Shown here: positions 14,416-23,735 of the stretch, one piece after another
Position numbering within the stretch: the first letter of the stretch is position 1
Layout: every line of letters begins with the position of its first letter
IMG/VR virus record: IMGVR_UViG_3300049255_000012
Coordinates: 1-42,291 of that record
Strand: one strand, 5' to 3'
DNA from: a virus
Length of the DNA: 42,291 nt
Notes under the pieces: generated by a model
Told to the model about the DNA's origin: nothing
Seen by the model: only the letters and a program-made list of their open reading frames with translations
Databases searched by the model: none
Made by a program: the position numbers and the translations under genes

Positions 14416-14786
14416 TCGTCCTCCTCCCTCTTCTTGATCATGTCGAGCAAGCGGTCTTTGAGGATCTCGCCGAGCGTCCCTTCTTTTGTCGGGAAGCCAA
14501 AAGCAAGAATAGCGGCACCGCCCACAAGAGCGGTGCCAAGTATCCTTTCATCTGGTGCCCAGGCAACATGCCGCACCATAGCATCAACGAATGACAGAAG
14601 GGTGATAACCAAAGGCGTCCAAACTACAGCGCGACCGGCTGTCTTAAGAACTGAGGCCTTGGCTTCCATAAGCTCGTCTTCGCAAGCCGGGCAAATGTGT
14701 TGGCCGGTTTGCAAAAGATTGGGAGCTGTTATCTCCTGTTGCTTGCGATCGTCTTGTGGCTGTTGCGGTGGTAGTAGTTCTGCCAT
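14412..14786 (-). CDS. probable holin with two membrane segments
   Basis: I start at ATG 14786 (GAGGAAC 11 nt upstream), giving 124 residues; longer frames begin inside another small gene. After a Gln/Pro-rich N terminus with CPAC, two hydrophobic segments follow (VVWTPLVITLLSFVDAMV and LGTALVGGAAILAFGF), then a charged tail KKREEDE. Position directly before the endolysin with a 4-nt overlap, two membrane segments and the charged tail fit a class II holin. No family match is claimed. Confidence 0.6.
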   Translation of the reverse strand: MAELLPPQQPQDDRKQQEITAPNLLQTGQHICPACEDELMEAKASVLKTAGRAVVWTPLVITLLSFVDAMVRHVAWAPDERILGTALVGGAAILAFGFPTKEGTLGEILKDRLLDMIKKREEDE

Positions 14787-14881
14787 CGGTCGAAGTTCCT
14801 CAGAGATACCAGGCCGACAACAGAAACGCCGAAAACAATCAGCCAGGCGTTGACTAGAAGTGTCATTAACATATGCTCCAT
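14729..14881 (-). CDS. 50-residue membrane protein overlapping the holin-like gene
   Basis: ATG 14881 has GAGG 5 nt upstream. The protein is MEHML, then a transmembrane segment (about 7-26, LLVNAWLIVFGVSVVGLV), then a basic tail. Its last 58 bp are read in another frame within the holin-like gene. It may be a second holin, an antiholin or a small regulator of lysis. Confidence 0.5.
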   Translation of the reverse strand: MEHMLMTLLVNAWLIVFGVSVVGLVSLRNFDRWQNYYHRNSHKTIASNRR

Positions 14882-14921
14882 TTGTCCTCACCCGCTCAAA
14901 GTAAACAGGTGTTAGACGAGA

Positions 14922-15227
14922 CTAAAGGCTCTTTAGTTTCGCTTCGGCTGCGGCGATGAAGGCATGACCCTCTTTCAGCAACGCGGGAATTGCTGAGACC
15001 GCGGTCGCAAACTCGGCGATCTCGGTCGGAGTCACGACGGCCGACAACTTGGGCGAAGCCTTGAGAGCTTCCTCGATCACTTCCGAAAGGAACGGAGAGA
15101 CTTTAGCCAGGAACGGATCGACCTTGGCTTCGACTTCGCTCAACGCTTTGTCGATGTTTTGCAAGGCTTCTTCGCCTTCGTCGATCGCCTTCTCGCCACC
15201 GGCCAACTTCAAAAGAAAACTAGACAT
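14922..15227 (-). CDS. hypothetical helical protein (101 aa)
   Basis: The protein is Ala/Glu-rich and almost entirely helical, with repeated EVEAKVDPFLAKVSPFLSEV-like turns. GAGGATG lies about 10 nt before the ATG. It has no signal peptide or membrane segment. It lies between tail-fibre and lysis genes; small helical proteins in this spot are common in phages but their function is not known to me. Confidence 0.5.
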   Translation of the reverse strand: MSSFLLKLAGGEKAIDEGEEALQNIDKALSEVEAKVDPFLAKVSPFLSEVIEEALKASPKLSAVVTPTEIAEFATAVSAIPALLKEGHAFIAAAEAKLKSL

Positions 15228-15339
15228 GATATGTACATCCTCACCGGCGAGCGCAATTTTGAGTCGCTCGGTTTGATATAAAACGCGCTAAGGATGCGCT
15301 ACCACTACTCGGGAGGTTTGACCAAATTATAGCCGTGTT

Positions 15340-16413
15340 TTACAGCTCGGCATAGACAAAAAATTCCCAGTCCGCGTAGGTCATTTGCGCGGTTCCAGTA
15401 CCGCCTTTTGATTGCAACGACGGAGCGGTCGCGCCCGTGTAAACATAGACCTTTGTCGAGTCAACCTGCATTGCGAGCGGGTTGTAATCGACCCCCGATA
15501 TATGCGGGCCGAAGCCGGGGAAAATGACGATCTGATCGCTGATAGCATATCCACAATTAGCGGTCGTGCATTGCGCCACAAGCCAGCAACGTGACGGAGC
15601 CGCGCCCAGCGAGTGAGTGAAGTTATACGACCCCGAAGCGCCGAAGGTTTGAGGGGACGTTACATACCGGTTAGCCTTGTAGAAGTTGCTATTACCGTAT
15701 TGCAAGCTTACGGCATGGTGAGCGCTTGTCGGGTCAGCGACCGAGAAGGTCGCCGCGCTGTTTCCGGCGATCGGTGCATAGGTCGAGTCGGCTGTCGTCT
15801 TGTTGACGGCGTTTTGGCTTGTCGGGCTGTTCGCAACGTTGAAGGCTTGCGACGTGCTGCCGCTCAGAGCTGCATACAATCCGGCTGCCTGCGTGTTGGT
15901 CGGAACGTTTGATCCGCTGGTGCCCGTGTTGACTAGCGCCGCGGTGCCGAGCCCGAGGAAAGCTTGCGCCGCCGACTGGCTGTCGCCGTAAGCTGGCATT
16001 ATTTGTTCCCAGAGCGCCGAGGTCCGCTTGAGCAACAGCCATTGGTGTGTAGTGGTGAAAGTAAAATTAGTGCCACCAAATAATGAGAGCTGCCCCGAGC
16101 CGCCTTGCATATGTCGGACGGTTACAGGATTACCGGAAGGGTTGGCGCAACGGATCAGTAAGAGCCGACCGTCCGGCGTGTTGGTTTGGACGATCGTGTC
16201 GAGGTTGCCCGCACCACCTGAGGTATCAACCGAGAACACGTTGCCCGATCCTGCCGGCGGTGTAATCGAGTTGCCGGAAGTGGTCAACGTGGTCTCAGCT
16301 TGCGCGCCGAGGTGCTCGTCGTCGAATAATACCCATTGCTCAAGCGCGGATTGGACGTCGCTTTGTGTGCGGGCTGAGTTGCTTATGTAGCCTGGCGTTA
16401 ATGGATTGGTCAT
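15340..16413 (-). CDS. tail-fibre-like protein
   Basis: The 357-residue protein is Ser/Thr/Gly/Asn-rich with short repeating turns (LGLGTAALVNTG, ADSTYAPIAGNSA), typical of trimeric beta-rich fibres, and a C-terminal domain with a FTHSLGAAPS motif seen in receptor-binding tips. GAGAGGA precedes the ATG. It lies directly after the tail-tip gene, the usual place for a fibre. It likely contributes to host recognition. Sequence similarity to a named family is not claimed. Confidence 0.6.
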   Translation of the reverse strand: MTNPLTPGYISNSARTQSDVQSALEQWVLFDDEHLGAQAETTLTTSGNSITPPAGSGNVFSVDTSGGAGNLDTIVQTNTPDGRLLLIRCANPSGNPVTVRHMQGGSGQLSLFGGTNFTFTTTHQWLLLKRTSALWEQIMPAYGDSQSAAQAFLGLGTAALVNTGTSGSNVPTNTQAAGLYAALSGSTSQAFNVANSPTSQNAVNKTTADSTYAPIAGNSAATFSVADPTSAHHAVSLQYGNSNFYKANRYVTSPQTFGASGSYNFTHSLGAAPSRCWLVAQCTTANCGYAISDQIVIFPGFGPHISGVDYNPLAMQVDSTKVYVYTGATAPSLQSKGGTGTAQMTYADWEFFVYAEL

Positions 16414-16425
16414 TTTGTCCTCTCT

Positions 16426-19400
16426 TTAGTACCCCTGGATAATTACGTCAACGGTGCCCGCTACTGCGTTCCCGCTACTGTCGAAAACTTTGATTAATGG
16501 TCCCGCACCAATGGTGGTGACTTTGTCGATCCACTCCGCTCGGACACCAGTCCCGGTGCCCTCTTTGGTTATGTTCACGACTTCGATCACGCGGTACGTT
16601 TTGGTGATCGGGACTCTAGTCCCTGTCGTTGCTGCGATCGAAAGATTGCCGAAGGACTCGTCGACGTCGGGAACGTCGAGCGAAATAGTAAGCGCTTGGA
16701 TCGATCCTTTCTGTTGTCCGCCGGGGATCGTTATCCTGAATTGATATATGCCTGCCTGAGCTGGAAGCGATCCGGTCCAAGGCTGATAAGCCGAGAAGTT
16801 GACCGTCCAAAACGGTGCCGATCCGCTTGTCCACATTGGCGACGATCCGCTCGTCCACATTGGCGGGTTGGAGTCGCTGAAGCAATACTCGATCGTCCAA
16901 CCGACTCCGACGAACGTCGACGAGCTTATGATGATGTTGCCCGGTAGATTCGACGAGAGGACAGGGAATTGGCAGATATAGACGAGCGGATTATAAGCGC
17001 TCGTCCACATCAGGGTTGAGCCGACCGCATTCCAAAAAGGCGTCGCGCCGTTAGGGCCCCACATCAGACCGAGGCTCGTCGCGGTCAGATAGCCCGAGCC
17101 GTCGATCGCCGCTCCGGTGTAAGTGCCGGGGAACGAGGACGCCTTGTAGTCCACCGGCAGTATCACATTTGATGTCACCGGATCGCCGACATCGACTTCA
17201 ACATTTGCCGCATTGACCGACTCAGCGCCGGATAAGTTCACGATCTTGATCATGAATGTGCGCGTCCCAGGCGGGTATTGCGAGACATCCAATTGGTTGA
17301 CCAGCGTTAGCCCTTGGACCACCGGCGTTCCTTGTGCCCAGTTAACGGTGCTACCAGCAATGGTGCGCACCGCATAGCCCGCAAAGTCAGAAGGCAACGC
17401 GGGAGCGACCCAGGTCAACAAGCCGTCGGAGACATTAGCGCTCGTTATGTCCGGAGGGAGATTGGTATCGGTGCCGGCAACATAGCCGCTTACTGTTTCC
17501 CAGTCAGAGGTAAGACCCTCGGCGGTGACGCTCCTGATCTGAAAGTCGTAGCTGAGCCCCTGTTGCACGGGACCGAAAGTAATTTGACCGCTTTGGACTG
17601 TCGCCGGTGCCATCTGGCTCCAATTAGCGCCCGAGCCCGTGAGCAACCATTGACCCTCGATCGTGGTCACGCGCGAGTCGTTGCCGGGCTGGAATGTGAT
17701 TACAACCTGAGTTTGAGTTGCGCCACCGGGCAAAGCGATCCCGACCGACTGGACGTCGGATTGTACGGCGACCACCGTCGGCGGTGGCACATCGACGCCG
17801 ACTAGACCGACTGGCAATTGGATAGAGCTTACGAATGTTCCGTACTCTTCTGTATCTGCGGTGAAAACTGCAGGCGAATAATCCACCGCCGTTATGATCG
17901 CGCTCATGTGTGGTGAGGTTTGCGGCTCGATCTTGGTGACTAGGAAATCAGCCGTTGGTCCGTTCCCGATCGTTAGCAGGTTCCCGACTGCCGGCAATGG
18001 GTTGGTAGTGTGCGGGATCGGCGTCGTGAACGTGATCAGGTTGGTGGCGTTGCCGGTGTTATTTACCGCTTCCAATAGAGTCGAGTTGTCCGACATGCGG
18101 ATCGAGACGGAGTAAGCGCTTTGACCGTCCATTGTGATCGTCTCGTCGATCGCGACTGACAGGACGTTGCCCGAGCCGTCAACGTTTACGGCGGTAATGT
18201 AGCCTTGCCCGATGCCTTGTAATAAGACATCGTGCGTTATCTCGATGCGATCGCCGACGTTGCATAACAGGTGTTCAAAGTCGACATTGAATGTCAGAGT
18301 GCGCGGTCGAAGCGCTCCGACTGCCAGATAATAGCGCCCGAGCTTCTGAGCTTGGGTTGCGTTGGTGACTCCCGGTAGCTGCAATTTTTGATAGGAATAG
18401 GCGATCTGTGTTCCGTTGGCACCGTCCGCCGAGTATCCGTCGGCGTAGACAATGACTGAGTCTTGTTGATAATCGACGTCCGGGTTGACGAAGTCGACTA
18501 GCAAACTGTTTGGAAGTCGCGGGTAAACCTTAGTCAGCTTGAAATTGCTGCTATTGCGCGGCGTAAAGTGCTGCGCGATCGTTGCGTTCGGTATGTCGTG
18601 AAACACGCCATATAAGCCGTTCTTCTGCAAAAAGGAAGCTCGACCGGCCGTCGCGATCGCTTGCCCTGCCTGATACGCTGTTTGCTGCGTGTCGAGGACG
18701 TCGTTGTATTGAAGCCCGAGGTTGTCGCAACTGTTCGCCCAGGAGAGCAAACCGGCAAGATCGAAGCGGCTCGTCGAGACCGGCTTCTTATTCAACTGCC
18801 CGGTGTATATGTCCAGGAGCGCCCACGCTGGATTATTGGTCTGTTGCGTCGTAAAGCTGGTGCCGTTCCATACTGGCAAATGACGTTTGACGAGACAAGA
18901 GAAGTTGTTTAGCGCTTGTGGTGCGCGGTTGTTGCCGACCCTAATCGCGACCTTCGCCAACGGAATGACTGAGCCGTCCCAGTTGTACAGCGGCGGGATC
19001 GGATCTTCATTGACCAGCGCGGTTAGAGCGTTCCAGTTGACTTGATCGTGTGTATTGTTGTCGGTCGATTGCGAGTTGCTTCTCTCGGCTCGCACAATGT
19101 AGAGCCCGCGGGAAACAAGGATGCGCCTCGACGTTGTGATCGCCGCGCCTGACTGTCCCTCTATAGAGAAATTGATGCTCGTATAACCTGAGGTTAGGTT
19201 GCCGTGTGAGTCACAAGAGGCGTACTCGACGGTGATGTCGACGCCTTTGCTCGTGCGCGTTGTCGTTGAGACTTGCTTGCCGCTAGAGTCCGTCGTCGTC
19301 GTCGTGACGTCCTGATAAAGCCCGTTCGGAGCGGCGAAGAACAAGAGGATCTCGTCGCACGCGATCGGTGTCTCCTTGTATGCCCAGCCTGGCGAGAGGG

Positions 19401-19893
19401 TGACGGCGTTGTCGTCTTCCTCGGCGACCGACGGGTAAAGCGTCATAGGCGTGTCGCCGGGTAGCCCGTACCGTACCTCGACGAAGGTGTCCCACCGCTT
19501 GTCGTAACCAACGGTCGAGCCGGTCAAACCAACAGGATTGATCGAGTCGTTGCCGAGAAAAAACTCTGAGAGATCGACGGGACCATAGCCGATCAAATAC
19601 AGAGCGCGCCGGTACATGCTGTTTTGAGTGCCGGGGATCGGCTCAATATACGGGAGCCCAGCGTACGGCGGGAAGTATTGATAGGTGCCGTAGCAATTAG
19701 GGATCGGGCCGTTTTGGTTTGTCTGATTTTGCGCGCTAATATTTGGTGGCACCAGCGCGCCATGCGCCCGAGGTCTCGCGTTGACTGAGCCCGGTGGTCC
19801 GTATGGCTGCGACCGATACTCGGCGGATCTCGCGCGCGGGACTGCGATCCCGATGTCCATTAGCCGATCGTAAAGATAGGAGCTTGCTTGCAT
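16426..19893 (-). CDS. tail tip / host-specificity protein (J-like) with FN3-type modules
   Basis: At 1155 residues, its position after the two small tail proteins and its composition fit the central tail-tip protein of siphophages. The N-terminal half resembles the J/gp27-like hub region; about 700-900 are fibronectin-III-like (SYDFQIRSVTAEGLTSDWE, then PSDFAGYAVR). Near 1030-1060 there are three short Trp repeats (PPMWTSGSS, PMWTSGSA, PFWTV). It should nucleate the tail tip, bind the fibre and contact the receptor. It starts 1 bp after the upstream stop. Confidence 0.78.
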   Translation of the reverse strand: MQASSYLYDRLMDIGIAVPRARSAEYRSQPYGPPGSVNARPRAHGALVPPNISAQNQTNQNGPIPNCYGTYQYFPPYAGLPYIEPIPGTQNSMYRRALYLIGYGPVDLSEFFLGNDSINPVGLTGSTVGYDKRWDTFVEVRYGLPGDTPMTLYPSVAEEDDNAVTLSPGWAYKETPIACDEILLFFAAPNGLYQDVTTTTTDSSGKQVSTTTRTSKGVDITVEYASCDSHGNLTSGYTSINFSIEGQSGAAITTSRRILVSRGLYIVRAERSNSQSTDNNTHDQVNWNALTALVNEDPIPPLYNWDGSVIPLAKVAIRVGNNRAPQALNNFSCLVKRHLPVWNGTSFTTQQTNNPAWALLDIYTGQLNKKPVSTSRFDLAGLLSWANSCDNLGLQYNDVLDTQQTAYQAGQAIATAGRASFLQKNGLYGVFHDIPNATIAQHFTPRNSSNFKLTKVYPRLPNSLLVDFVNPDVDYQQDSVIVYADGYSADGANGTQIAYSYQKLQLPGVTNATQAQKLGRYYLAVGALRPRTLTFNVDFEHLLCNVGDRIEITHDVLLQGIGQGYITAVNVDGSGNVLSVAIDETITMDGQSAYSVSIRMSDNSTLLEAVNNTGNATNLITFTTPIPHTTNPLPAVGNLLTIGNGPTADFLVTKIEPQTSPHMSAIITAVDYSPAVFTADTEEYGTFVSSIQLPVGLVGVDVPPPTVVAVQSDVQSVGIALPGGATQTQVVITFQPGNDSRVTTIEGQWLLTGSGANWSQMAPATVQSGQITFGPVQQGLSYDFQIRSVTAEGLTSDWETVSGYVAGTDTNLPPDITSANVSDGLLTWVAPALPSDFAGYAVRTIAGSTVNWAQGTPVVQGLTLVNQLDVSQYPPGTRTFMIKIVNLSGAESVNAANVEVDVGDPVTSNVILPVDYKASSFPGTYTGAAIDGSGYLTATSLGLMWGPNGATPFWNAVGSTLMWTSAYNPLVYICQFPVLSSNLPGNIIISSSTFVGVGWTIEYCFSDSNPPMWTSGSSPMWTSGSAPFWTVNFSAYQPWTGSLPAQAGIYQFRITIPGGQQKGSIQALTISLDVPDVDESFGNLSIAATTGTRVPITKTYRVIEVVNITKEGTGTGVRAEWIDKVTTIGAGPLIKVFDSSGNAVAGTVDVIIQGY

Positions 19894-19894
19894 T

Positions 19895-20407
19895 CTAAGT
19901 TACCTGGTTGTACCAAGACGCGCTAAAGATGCCCGGAGTCGTGCCGACTGTCATAAGGTCGCCCGGAATGTTCTCGTCTCCGGCTTCCTCATATTCCAGA
20001 GTGACGACCATTTGGAGCGCGTCGAGATCGGCTTGTCTAACTTCCATTGGATAAGGTCCGGCGATCACGGTGTTAGGCTCGGCTTGGTTGACGATCCAAA
20101 TGGTGCATATAGGCGGGTTGCCGCTCGTGAGCCCGATCAGCGTGGACATATCGAGCGCCGTATTGTCGATCGTGAGATTGCCAGTCGGTGCCCGCGTCGA
20201 GTCCTCGACCGGAATGCTTATCTGCATTGGCTTCCAGTTGTATACCTGGCTGGTACCATCGACGGTGCTTGTCAGATTTTGGTTGTCGTCGCAGTAGTAC
20301 AGCGGTCCCGGTAAGCTCGGATGAGTGAATTTAATCAGGTGTAAAAACGCTTCGCTGCAAAACCTGGCGAACACACAAGCTAACGAGCCAGAGCTGAGAG
20401 TCCTCAC
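19895..20407 (-). CDS. DUF1833-type minor tail protein
   Basis: The pattern FLHLIKFTHPSLPGPLYYCDDN, QISIPVEDSTRAPTGNLTIDN, IWIVNQAEPN and final TTPGIFSASWY matches DUF1833 tail proteins placed just before the tip protein. I start at GTG 20407, which overlaps the previous stop (GTGA), with AGGTGAGG about 11 nt upstream; an ATG 36 bp earlier would overlap the upstream gene by 40 bp. It is probably a tail-tip or distal-tail component. Confidence 0.72.
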   Translation of the reverse strand: MRTLSSGSLACVFARFCSEAFLHLIKFTHPSLPGPLYYCDDNQNLTSTVDGTSQVYNWKPMQISIPVEDSTRAPTGNLTIDNTALDMSTLIGLTSGNPPICTIWIVNQAEPNTVIAGPYPMEVRQADLDALQMVVTLEYEEAGDENIPGDLMTVGTTPGIFSASWYNQVT

Positions 20408-20766
20408 GACGGATCGATCCTCACCTGGAAGTCGAGTTTCCAAAAGCCGACGCCCATCGCGCTCCGAGCTGGTGACTGAGACAAGAAGCGCATAACGACT
20501 GTCCCTCCGGTGCTAGGTCTTATCCATTGGAACGGCTGCGAGCCATAGGCAAGCGTCGAATTAAAAAACGTGTCAAACTGCGCGAGCTGCGCCGTCGACA
20601 TTGTCATTTTGCCTTTGAGGTTTGCCATCAATCCGGTGAAGCGCAAACGACGCTTAGGCGAGCCGGTGTCGACATTCATCTCGATCCACTGGTCGATCGG
20701 TGTCTCGGTCAAGCCGTTAATCTCGATCGCGGTCGGTAAGCCTGGCGGCCATGTTGGGTAGGTCAT
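20404..20766 (-). CDS. minor tail protein (distal tail)
   Basis: The 120-residue protein has the signature of small phage tail proteins found after the tape measure: WPPGLPT, IEMNVDTGSPKRRLRFTG, LAQFDTFF and GSQPFQWIRPSTGG. It overlaps tape-measure and DUF1833 genes by 4 nt each. By position it is likely part of the distal tail or initiator complex. Confidence 0.68.
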   Translation of the reverse strand: MTYPTWPPGLPTAIEINGLTETPIDQWIEMNVDTGSPKRRLRFTGLMANLKGKMTMSTAQLAQFDTFFNSTLAYGSQPFQWIRPSTGGTVVMRFLSQSPARSAMGVGFWKLDFQVRIDPS

Positions 20767-23432
20767 GACGGTTGGCTCCTAACATTCATTCCGTTTTGCG
20801 CGAGCAAATTCCAGAGCGCGCCACCGCTCTTGGTGGCTTTGGTGATCGCGTTGTCGACGTAGATTTGTAACATGCGGTTGCCGTTTGGGTCAGTGGTGGC
20901 GCTTGCGTTGACTTGCGAGCCGTTGTTGTTCATCACCTGAACGGTTACAGCGCCGGCATTATTACCGCCGGATTGATCGTTGCTCCTGGTCAGTCCGCGG
21001 ATCTGGTTCATCGTGTAGATCGAGCCGGGTCCGTCGTCGATGCGTACTTCCGGGCCGTTCTCGCCGACAATATAAGGAACGCCGGGCTGCGGACGGCCGC
21101 CGCTTGCAAAGGCACCCCCGACAATGGCTCCGACGCTTCCCGCGGCTTTGGCTGCATTTGCGGCCGTGCTTACTGCGCTCACGCCGCCGATGCCAAACGT
21201 AAAGAACGAGCGGATCGCGTTCATCAGCGTGTCGATGATCACGAGCTTTATAATCATTTGGATCAACTGTTGTAAGAGAGACTTCAACAGCGCCGAAAAC
21301 TTTTGACCACCGGTGATCGCGCTCGCGAAGCTGTTAACGATGCTGCTTCCAAACTGTTGTATTTGGGTAATGGCTTGCTTGGTGGACTGAGAATATTTAT
21401 CCATCGCGTCTTTTGCTTCCTGGATACTCAGCGTGCCATCGTCGATCGCTTGCTTCACTTCTTTGTATTTCGTCTCGTTGCTGACGTTCTGTTGCGAGAT
21501 CTCCTTGAGTAGCTTTAGCTGATCCTGGTATTTTTTGTTTTGTTGATCGATCTGTATCTGGATAGCGCGAGCGGCTTGCAAGACTTGCGCGCGTTGCGTC
21601 GGATCGTTGATCGACTTGTTGATCTTGTCCTCAAGTTGGAGAAGCGGCGTTAGCTGCTTCTGTCCTGCGACTTTGTCTTGGATCACTTTGAGCTGATCGG
21701 TCAAATTGTCGATAATGTTCTGCCCGATCTTGTCCTCTTGCTGGGCTGCCTTGATTGCCTTCTCGGCTGCCTTGTCTTGAAGCTCCGAGAGCCTTGTCTC
21801 GGCGTCGGCGTATTGCTTGACGTTGATCGTCCCGGTCAAGTACGCCATCGAAATTTGTTGCTGCTTTGTGAAAACGTTGCTTGTCGATTTGAAGATCTCG
21901 TCGATTACTTTCTTCTGGTCTTGCTGCTCTTTCTTCGCGTCGTTGATCGCGGTGATGTAGTCTTGCGCGTTCTTAACTTGCGCCTTCCCGATCGCGCCGA
22001 GTGATTGCAAAGTTTGCAACTGTCTTTGCTGAGATGCTGTCTCGGAGTCAATGCCCTCGACCTTGGCTTGCTCGACTTGGAGTTGGTTTTTCAAGCTCTC
22101 CATAATCGAGATCGTTTGCTTGCTTTGGTGATCGAGCGAGTCCTCGATCTTCTTTTGCTCGCGCGCTTGTTCCGCTGCGGCTTTGGCTGCGTCGCGAGCC
22201 GCTTTGGCTGCGGCTTTGGCGTTGGCGGCTTCGTTGCTTGTATCGGCTCCTGGCGGTAGTCCGTTGATGCCTTTGTTCTTCGCCGCCTTTTCTGCTAGGT
22301 CCGCCATGTCGGCATTGACTTCCGCGATCTCTTTTTTCATTGGCGCGAAGAAATCGACCTCCGACCTGTTCGCTGCCGCTGCTAAAACGGCGTTCCACTT
22401 CTCGGCTGACTTTGCGGTGTCACCCGTCCAAATTGTCAGCAAGAATTGATCAAAGGCGTGCCATGTTTCGGCGAGGTGAGATAACCATGTCGCATTTGAA
22501 TTAACAAACCATTCGACGGCCTTACCCGCTGCGTTCATGGCCTCGCCGACAACCAAGGAGAAGATCTTGAAGCTTTCGTTTGACTTGTTAACAGGACCGT
22601 TTAGGTTATTTAGGCTTTGCGTCAACTTGTTAGTAACGTCGGCTGCAACTTCAAGCGCCATGCGTAGACCGCCGTTATCGCCCATGCCGATCGCGACCAT
22701 CAGCTCCTTGACCGAGACGCCGACCGCGTCGAGTGCACCTTTTAAGTTGTCACGGTTGGCTGCGGCGGCGCCGTCCGTCTTTTCCTTGATCGCGTCGAGG
22801 ATGACTTTCTGGGCGTCCATAACGTCGCCCTGTTTCATGAAGTTGGTGATCGCGTTCTTCTGAGCTGGATCGAGCTGTCCGATCGCTCGCGACAACGCCG
22901 TCATGCCTTTGACCGGATCAGCCATAGCGCGACCTACAAGGCGGGCCGCGGACGTAAGATCCATGCCGAAGCGAGCCGAGAGATCCATTACCGCTTGCGA
23001 TGCTTGTGGCAAGATAGTCGCGCTCATCCCTCGGAAGGACAAGAGCATTGCTTCCATGCTTGTCACGACGGCGGTATCTTTACCGGAGAGCTTAGCGAGC
23101 GACTCGGAAAGCTCCTGGACCTGTTGGACGGAGACTCCCGCCGCGCCGCCAGTGGAGCGGATAACGGCGGATAGTTGTCCCATTGCTTGCTGAGCTTCGC
23201 CGGTCGCCTCGATGATCTTCTCAACGGCAAACGCCGCGATCAGCGCTTCGAAGCCACCCTTGACGCCCTCGATCGACTCTTGTATGCCGTCCATCGCCTC
23301 TTTGACGGTGGCGCCGACTTCCGCCGCCACTTCGCCTAGTTGGACGATAGACTCAGCCGCCGAGCCCATGTCTGAGATGAATTGTCCAGTGTTGGCTAGA
23401 AGCTCAACTAGGAGTTGCCCTACTACTGCCAA
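20763..23432 (-). CDS. tape measure protein
   Basis: I choose TTG 23432, because AAGGAGG lies 8 nt upstream and the protein then begins AVVGQLLVELLANTGQF, as tape measures do; an ATG 33 bp earlier lacks this. The 889 residues include long helical and coiled-coil stretches (about 415-710), hydrophobic segments near 735-795, and the C-terminal FASGGRPQPGVPYIVGENGP typical of the family. It sets tail length and passes into the host membrane. At roughly 1.5 A per residue the tail would be near 130 nm. Confidence 0.88.
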   Translation of the reverse strand: MAVVGQLLVELLANTGQFISDMGSAAESIVQLGEVAAEVGATVKEAMDGIQESIEGVKGGFEALIAAFAVEKIIEATGEAQQAMGQLSAVIRSTGGAAGVSVQQVQELSESLAKLSGKDTAVVTSMEAMLLSFRGMSATILPQASQAVMDLSARFGMDLTSAARLVGRAMADPVKGMTALSRAIGQLDPAQKNAITNFMKQGDVMDAQKVILDAIKEKTDGAAAANRDNLKGALDAVGVSVKELMVAIGMGDNGGLRMALEVAADVTNKLTQSLNNLNGPVNKSNESFKIFSLVVGEAMNAAGKAVEWFVNSNATWLSHLAETWHAFDQFLLTIWTGDTAKSAEKWNAVLAAAANRSEVDFFAPMKKEIAEVNADMADLAEKAAKNKGINGLPPGADTSNEAANAKAAAKAARDAAKAAAEQAREQKKIEDSLDHQSKQTISIMESLKNQLQVEQAKVEGIDSETASQQRQLQTLQSLGAIGKAQVKNAQDYITAINDAKKEQQDQKKVIDEIFKSTSNVFTKQQQISMAYLTGTINVKQYADAETRLSELQDKAAEKAIKAAQQEDKIGQNIIDNLTDQLKVIQDKVAGQKQLTPLLQLEDKINKSINDPTQRAQVLQAARAIQIQIDQQNKKYQDQLKLLKEISQQNVSNETKYKEVKQAIDDGTLSIQEAKDAMDKYSQSTKQAITQIQQFGSSIVNSFASAITGGQKFSALLKSLLQQLIQMIIKLVIIDTLMNAIRSFFTFGIGGVSAVSTAANAAKAAGSVGAIVGGAFASGGRPQPGVPYIVGENGPEVRIDDGPGSIYTMNQIRGLTRSNDQSGGNNAGAVTVQVMNNNGSQVNASATTDPNGNRMLQIYVDNAITKATKSGGALWNLLAQNGMNVRSQPS

Positions 23433-23697
23433 TATCGTCTCCTCCTTCTTTCCATGTGCCACCATATACGGAGCACATTAGTTTCATCATTGCTCGTTGC
23501 TTCTCGCCATCAGGATCTGTGTCTTGTTCGACAACCGGGTCGTCTCCGAAATGGTCAGGGAAGAACGTGCGCCAATTTGTGTCCTCTTTGCCAACGGTGG
23601 CCGCAATCAAAGTCCCTGTTCTGTATTGATCGCCCTTGGCTCCGAAAGGCTCGATCGCGTAATACATCTGCCATTCGATAAACTCTGAATATGGCAT
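23404..23697 (-). CDS. tail assembly chaperone, frameshifted part (gpT-like)
   Basis: PYSEFIEWQMYYAIEPFGAKGDQYRTG matches the DUF4035-type second part of tail chaperones. The frame is open upstream without a stop from the slippery site at 23775-23781, in the -1 frame of the first chaperone, so it is probably made mainly as a fusion tail on that protein. The ATG at 23697 lacks a ribosome site. It overlaps the tape measure gene by 29 bp. Confidence 0.8.
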   Translation of the reverse strand: MPYSEFIEWQMYYAIEPFGAKGDQYRTGTLIAATVGKEDTNWRTFFPDHFGDDPVVEQDTDPDGEKQRAMMKLMCSVYGGTWKEGGDDIGSSRATPS

Positions 23698-23735
23698 CGC
23701 GTCGACCTCCCAGAGGAAGCGACCAAGCGCAAGCG

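Noticed and set aside
15326-15331. TATAAT on the minus strand between fibre and helical-protein genes
   Set aside because: No -35 box or extended -10; too weak to call a promoter.
16505-16520. Operator-like site inside the tail-tip gene
   Set aside because: Kept in the motif count only; coding location leaves its function doubtful, so no separate feature.
20251-20266. Further palindrome-like site in a tail gene
   Set aside because: Two mismatches to the 12 positions, a level expected by chance once or twice.
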